Source: an uncultured Eubacteriales bacterium (GTDB lineage: Bacteria; Bacillota; Clostridia; Peptostreptococcales; Anaerovoracaceae). Taken from it: a DNA stretch of 7,157 nt. The notes below the pieces were generated by a model, which had not been told where the DNA came from, did not search any database, and saw only the letters and a program-made list of their open reading frames with translations. Below are positions 5,425 through 7,157 of the stretch, one piece after another. The position numbers and the translations under genes were made by a program. The number at the start of each line of letters is the position of its first letter. The stretch's first letter is position 1. The stretch lies in contig UQXL01000047.1 in NCBI GenBank assembly GCA_900545135.1, positions 1 to 7,157 on the forward strand, written 5' to 3'.

Positions 5425-6771
5425 TTACTTTTTATCGGTTCCCGGACTATATCTTTCTATAGCGGCTGCCATCCTCTCAAGCCCCTCTTTTACAAGAGCC
5501 CTCGGCATAGCCAGGTTAAGGCGCACGAACCCTTCGGCGTTGCCTACGAAGAGAGCGTCGCCGCCTTCAAGCAGTACCCCGGCGTTGTTGGCGAAAAACA
5601 GGGAAAGGTCTTTGACGTCGGGTAAGGTTTTGCGGAAATCCACCCATGCGAAATAGGTCGCGTCCGGAACTTGAAAGACAGCGGTCGGGATGTTTTCACT
5701 GATGAAATCTTTGACAAATTTAAGATTTCCGTCAAGGTAGAGCTTCAGCTCATCCAGCCATTCTCCCGCCTGCTCGTAAGCCGCCTTGTGGGCTGCGACG
5801 GAAAGGGGATTTATCGCGCCGTGTGTCTTGTCGCGTCTGATAAAGCGTTTTCTCTCTTCATGGCTGCGGATTATTATGTCAGAGAACGACAGGCCTGCCA
5901 GATTGAAGGTCTTGCTGGCGGACATGGCGGTAATGAGGCGGTCGTAGCCGGGCATGACTTTTCCCAGTGGAATGTGGCGCAGGCCGGTTCTTATCAAGTC
6001 GCAGTGAATTTCATCGGAAACGACCCACAAGCCATATTTTTCAACAATGCCGGCTACTCGTCTCAGTTCATCTTCGGACCAGACTCGGCCTGTCGGGTTG
6101 TGGGGATTACAAAACATCAGCATTTTTACCTGCGGATCCGCCGCCTTGGCTTCAAAATCATCGAAATCAATTTCAAACCGCCTGTCTGTGCCGCATTTTC
6201 CGCCTGCATCGTTTCTTACGTCTGTGCTGTCTCTTCTGCCTGCGCCGTCTCTCCCTCCTGCGTCGTCTCTCCCTCCTGCGTCGTCTCTCCCTCCTGCGTC
6301 GTCGGATATTTTTAGAGGCGAGGTCACCAGCTCGACCCCGTTATATTCACAGGCGTGGAGAAAAAAGCCGTAAGCTGGCGTGAGCGTCAGCACTTTTCCG
6401 TTTTGAGGCTTGACCAGATCTTCCACCAGCTGATAAAGCGCAGGGATAACGCCGGGAGAAAAGGTAAGTTCCCCGTCTTCAAAGCTCCAGTCGTACTTGT
6501 CTTGACACCATTTTTTGAAAGCAGCCTGATATTTGCCGTCTGATAAAATGGTGTAGCCTAAAATTTTTCTGTCGACTCTGTCTATGATAGCCTGCCTTAT
6601 TTCAGGAGCGACTGCGAATTCCATATCGGCGACCCACATTCTGATGAATTCATCGTCTTTATATGGGAAAACTTCGTCGGGACCGCATTTGAATATATAG
6701 GACCGCCAGCCCTCTACGTTCTGCGAATTGGTGTTTTTTCTGTCGATGATTTCGTCAAAATCATATTTCAT
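5425..6771 (-). CDS. MalY/PatB-family PLP-dependent C-S beta-lyase or aminotransferase with a repeat insertion
   Basis: This 448-residue fold-type I PLP enzyme begins KYDFDEIIDRKNTNSQNVEG, the usual MalY/PatB opening. Visible motifs are RMWVADMEF (44-52), SPGVIPAL (105-112), CNPHNPTGRVW (221-231), SDEIHCDL (252-259, with the PLP-contacting Asp253), SASKTFNLAGL (284-294, Schiff-base Lys287) and RLNLAMPR (417-424, the carboxylate-binding Arg). Family members cleave cystathionine or cysteine to pyruvate, ammonia and a thiol; some act as aminotransferases or regulators. Typical length is about 390. Here residues 157-198 are an extra Asp/Gly/Arg-rich block of seven six-residue repeats, in the loop before FEIDFDDFEAK; without it the protein would be 406 residues. 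The insertion is in frame and all catalytic motifs are intact, so activity is likely. The start at 6771 has AAGGAGG upstream; the stop is TAA. It points the same way as the dhaL operon but has no evident metabolic link to it. Confidence 0.92.
   Translation of the reverse strand: MKYDFDEIIDRKNTNSQNVEGWRSYIFKCGPDEVFPYKDDEFIRMWVADMEFAVAPEIRQAIIDRVDRKILGYTILSDGKYQAAFKKWCQDKYDWSFEDGELTFSPGVIPALYQLVEDLVKPQNGKVLTLTPAYGFFLHACEYNGVELVTSPLKISDDAGGRDDAGGRDDAGGRDGAGRRDSTDVRNDAGGKCGTDRRFEIDFDDFEAKAADPQVKMLMFCNPHNPTGRVWSEDELRRVAGIVEKYGLWVVSDEIHCDLIRTGLRHIPLGKVMPGYDRLITAMSASKTFNLAGLSFSDIIIRSHEERKRFIRRDKTHGAINPLSVAAHKAAYEQAGEWLDELKLYLDGNLKFVKDFISENIPTAVFQVPDATYFAWVDFRKTLPDVKDLSLFFANNAGVLLEGGDALFVGNAEGFVRLNLAMPRALVKEGLERMAAAIERYSPGTDKK
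6178..6303 (-). repeat. Seven tandem 18-bp coding repeats (minisatellite) in the MalY-type gene
   Basis: Seven consecutive 18-bp units encode, in protein order, DDAGGR, DDAGGR, DDAGGR, DGAGRR, DSTDVR, NDAGGK and CGTDRR. The first three (6286-6303, 6268-6285, 6250-6267) are identical at DNA level, with plus-strand sequence TCTCCCTCCTGCGTCGTC. The other four (6232-6249, 6214-6231, 6196-6213, 6178-6195) are progressively diverged. The unit length is a multiple of three, so gain or loss of copies keeps the frame. The identical copies point to recent expansion by slippage at one end of an older array. Confidence 0.95.
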
Positions 6772-7035
6772 TTTGTCTTCCTCCTTTTCTTGCTTGGTTG
6801 TTTTGAGTGTTGGTTGAAAGCTATCTTGATAAGTAAAGCTGTTTTAATTAGGACACTTAGCCGCCCTTTTACCGCCCCCCTTTTATTGTTCGGTTTTCTA
6901 GCTTCCTGCACTGGCTCCAAGCTTGGCGTCCCTTTTGCAGAAGCGGGCAGGCTTTTGTTTTTCTTGTTTTGCCGGAACCCCTAGCGCTGCCGGGAAGATG
7001 GATGCCTCCTGTTTGTGACATCAGATGTTTTGTAA
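6772..7035. other. Gene-free stretch upstream of the MalY-type gene
   Basis: No reading frame with a ribosome site or recognisable protein is seen on either strand. The part next to the gene holds its AAGGAGG site. Further out are C-runs, a possible plus-strand hairpin (6938-6957), and a 5-bp inverted repeat (GACAT at about 7017-7021 and ATGTC at 7035-7039). I could not identify a convincing promoter for the MalY-type gene, though it should lie here. Confidence 0.4.
6938..6970 (+). terminator. Weak terminator- or attenuator-like hairpin
   Basis: CAGAAGC (6938-6944) can pair with GCTTTTG (6951-6957) through seven pairs, one of them G-U, around a six-base loop, followed by TTTTTCTTGTTTT-like sequence. 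No plus-strand gene lies upstream to be terminated, so it is either chance, or part of a leader for a gene that begins at the right edge. Confidence 0.25.
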
Positions 7036-7089
7036 TGTCGCCTTGTTTTGAAAATCAGCGAGCTTAAGATATCGCATAGCTTGGGATAT

Positions 7090-7157
7090 ATGGACGTAAT
7101 GATTCCCATAGATTACGAGACGTCAGTGGGAATTCGCCGGATAGTGGACAAAGCTGC
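7090..7157 (+). CDS. Possible start of an unidentified protein, cut by the window edge
   Basis: The frame is open from a TAA at 7033-7035 to the window end. From ATG 7090 it reads MDVMIPIDYETSVGIRRIVD and continues KA. The residue pattern (hydrophobic strand, then an amphipathic helix) looks coding, and the opposite strand is less convincing. No good ribosome site precedes ATG 7090, so a start at TTG 7048 or 7081 is possible. I do not recognise the protein; too little is present to name it. Confidence 0.3.
   Translation, partial: MDVMIPIDYETSVGIRRIVDKA

Noticed and set aside
6178..6303. CRISPR array
   Set aside because: The 18-bp units are directly adjacent with no spacers and lie inside a coding frame.
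6047..6383. Plus-strand repeat-containing reading frames (Ser/Pro/Cys-rich) across the minisatellite
   Set aside because: They are antisense shadows of the MalY-type gene; the repeat stays open in several frames because its unit is a multiple of three. The minus-strand frame has all the family motifs and a good ribosome site.

Overview
This 7.2 kb window looks like the chromosome of an anaerobic Firmicute, probably a gut-type clostridium. The basis is strong AGGAGG-type ribosome sites, intermediate base composition, Rho-independent terminators, and a decarboxylase whose C-terminal part closely resembles, from memory, the tryptophan decarboxylase of Ruminococcus gnavus. This assignment is an inference. 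No rRNA, tRNA, CRISPR array or transposase is visible.

Left part (1-2260). The window opens in the 3' end of an A+T-rich plus-strand gene whose C-terminus looks like a winged helix, followed by a strong terminator. Next is a divergent pair: a LysR-type regulator on the minus strand (273-1160) and a group II PLP-dependent amino-acid decarboxylase on the plus strand (1327-2213). Both are broken. The regulator has an in-frame TGA where a Gly codon is expected, at codon 52, between its DNA-binding and effector domains. The decarboxylase has lost roughly 500 bp and changes frame at the junction (about 1480-1485). The promoter region between them still carries a perfect 17-bp palindrome with a T-N11-A core, about 65 bp upstream of the predicted decarboxylase start point. 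This is a decaying regulator/decarboxylase module with an intact operator.

Middle part (2229-5375). A minus-strand operon reads dhaL, dhaK, an lsrF-like class I aldolase/thiolase, and a 106-residue VOC (glyoxalase-fold) protein. It has a good sigma-70-type promoter upstream of dhaL and a hairpin terminator after the VOC gene. DhaK and DhaL are the two core subunits of dihydroxyacetone kinase; the phosphoryl-donor subunit DhaM is absent here. LsrF in enteric bacteria splits the phosphorylated AI-2 derivative into DHAP and acetyl-CoA. A kinase, an LsrF-like enzyme and a small putative isomerase match the Lsr pathway step for step (LsrK, LsrF, LsrG), but with unrelated kinase and isomerase families. 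I propose this as the most interesting hypothesis in the window. It is not shown by the sequence alone.

Right part (5425-7157). A minus-strand MalY/PatB-type PLP enzyme (C-S beta-lyase or aminotransferase) carries an in-frame array of seven 18-bp repeats, three of them identical, in a loop of the protein. Upstream of it are about 260 bp without a recognisable gene. The window ends in what may be the first codons of an unidentified plus-strand gene.
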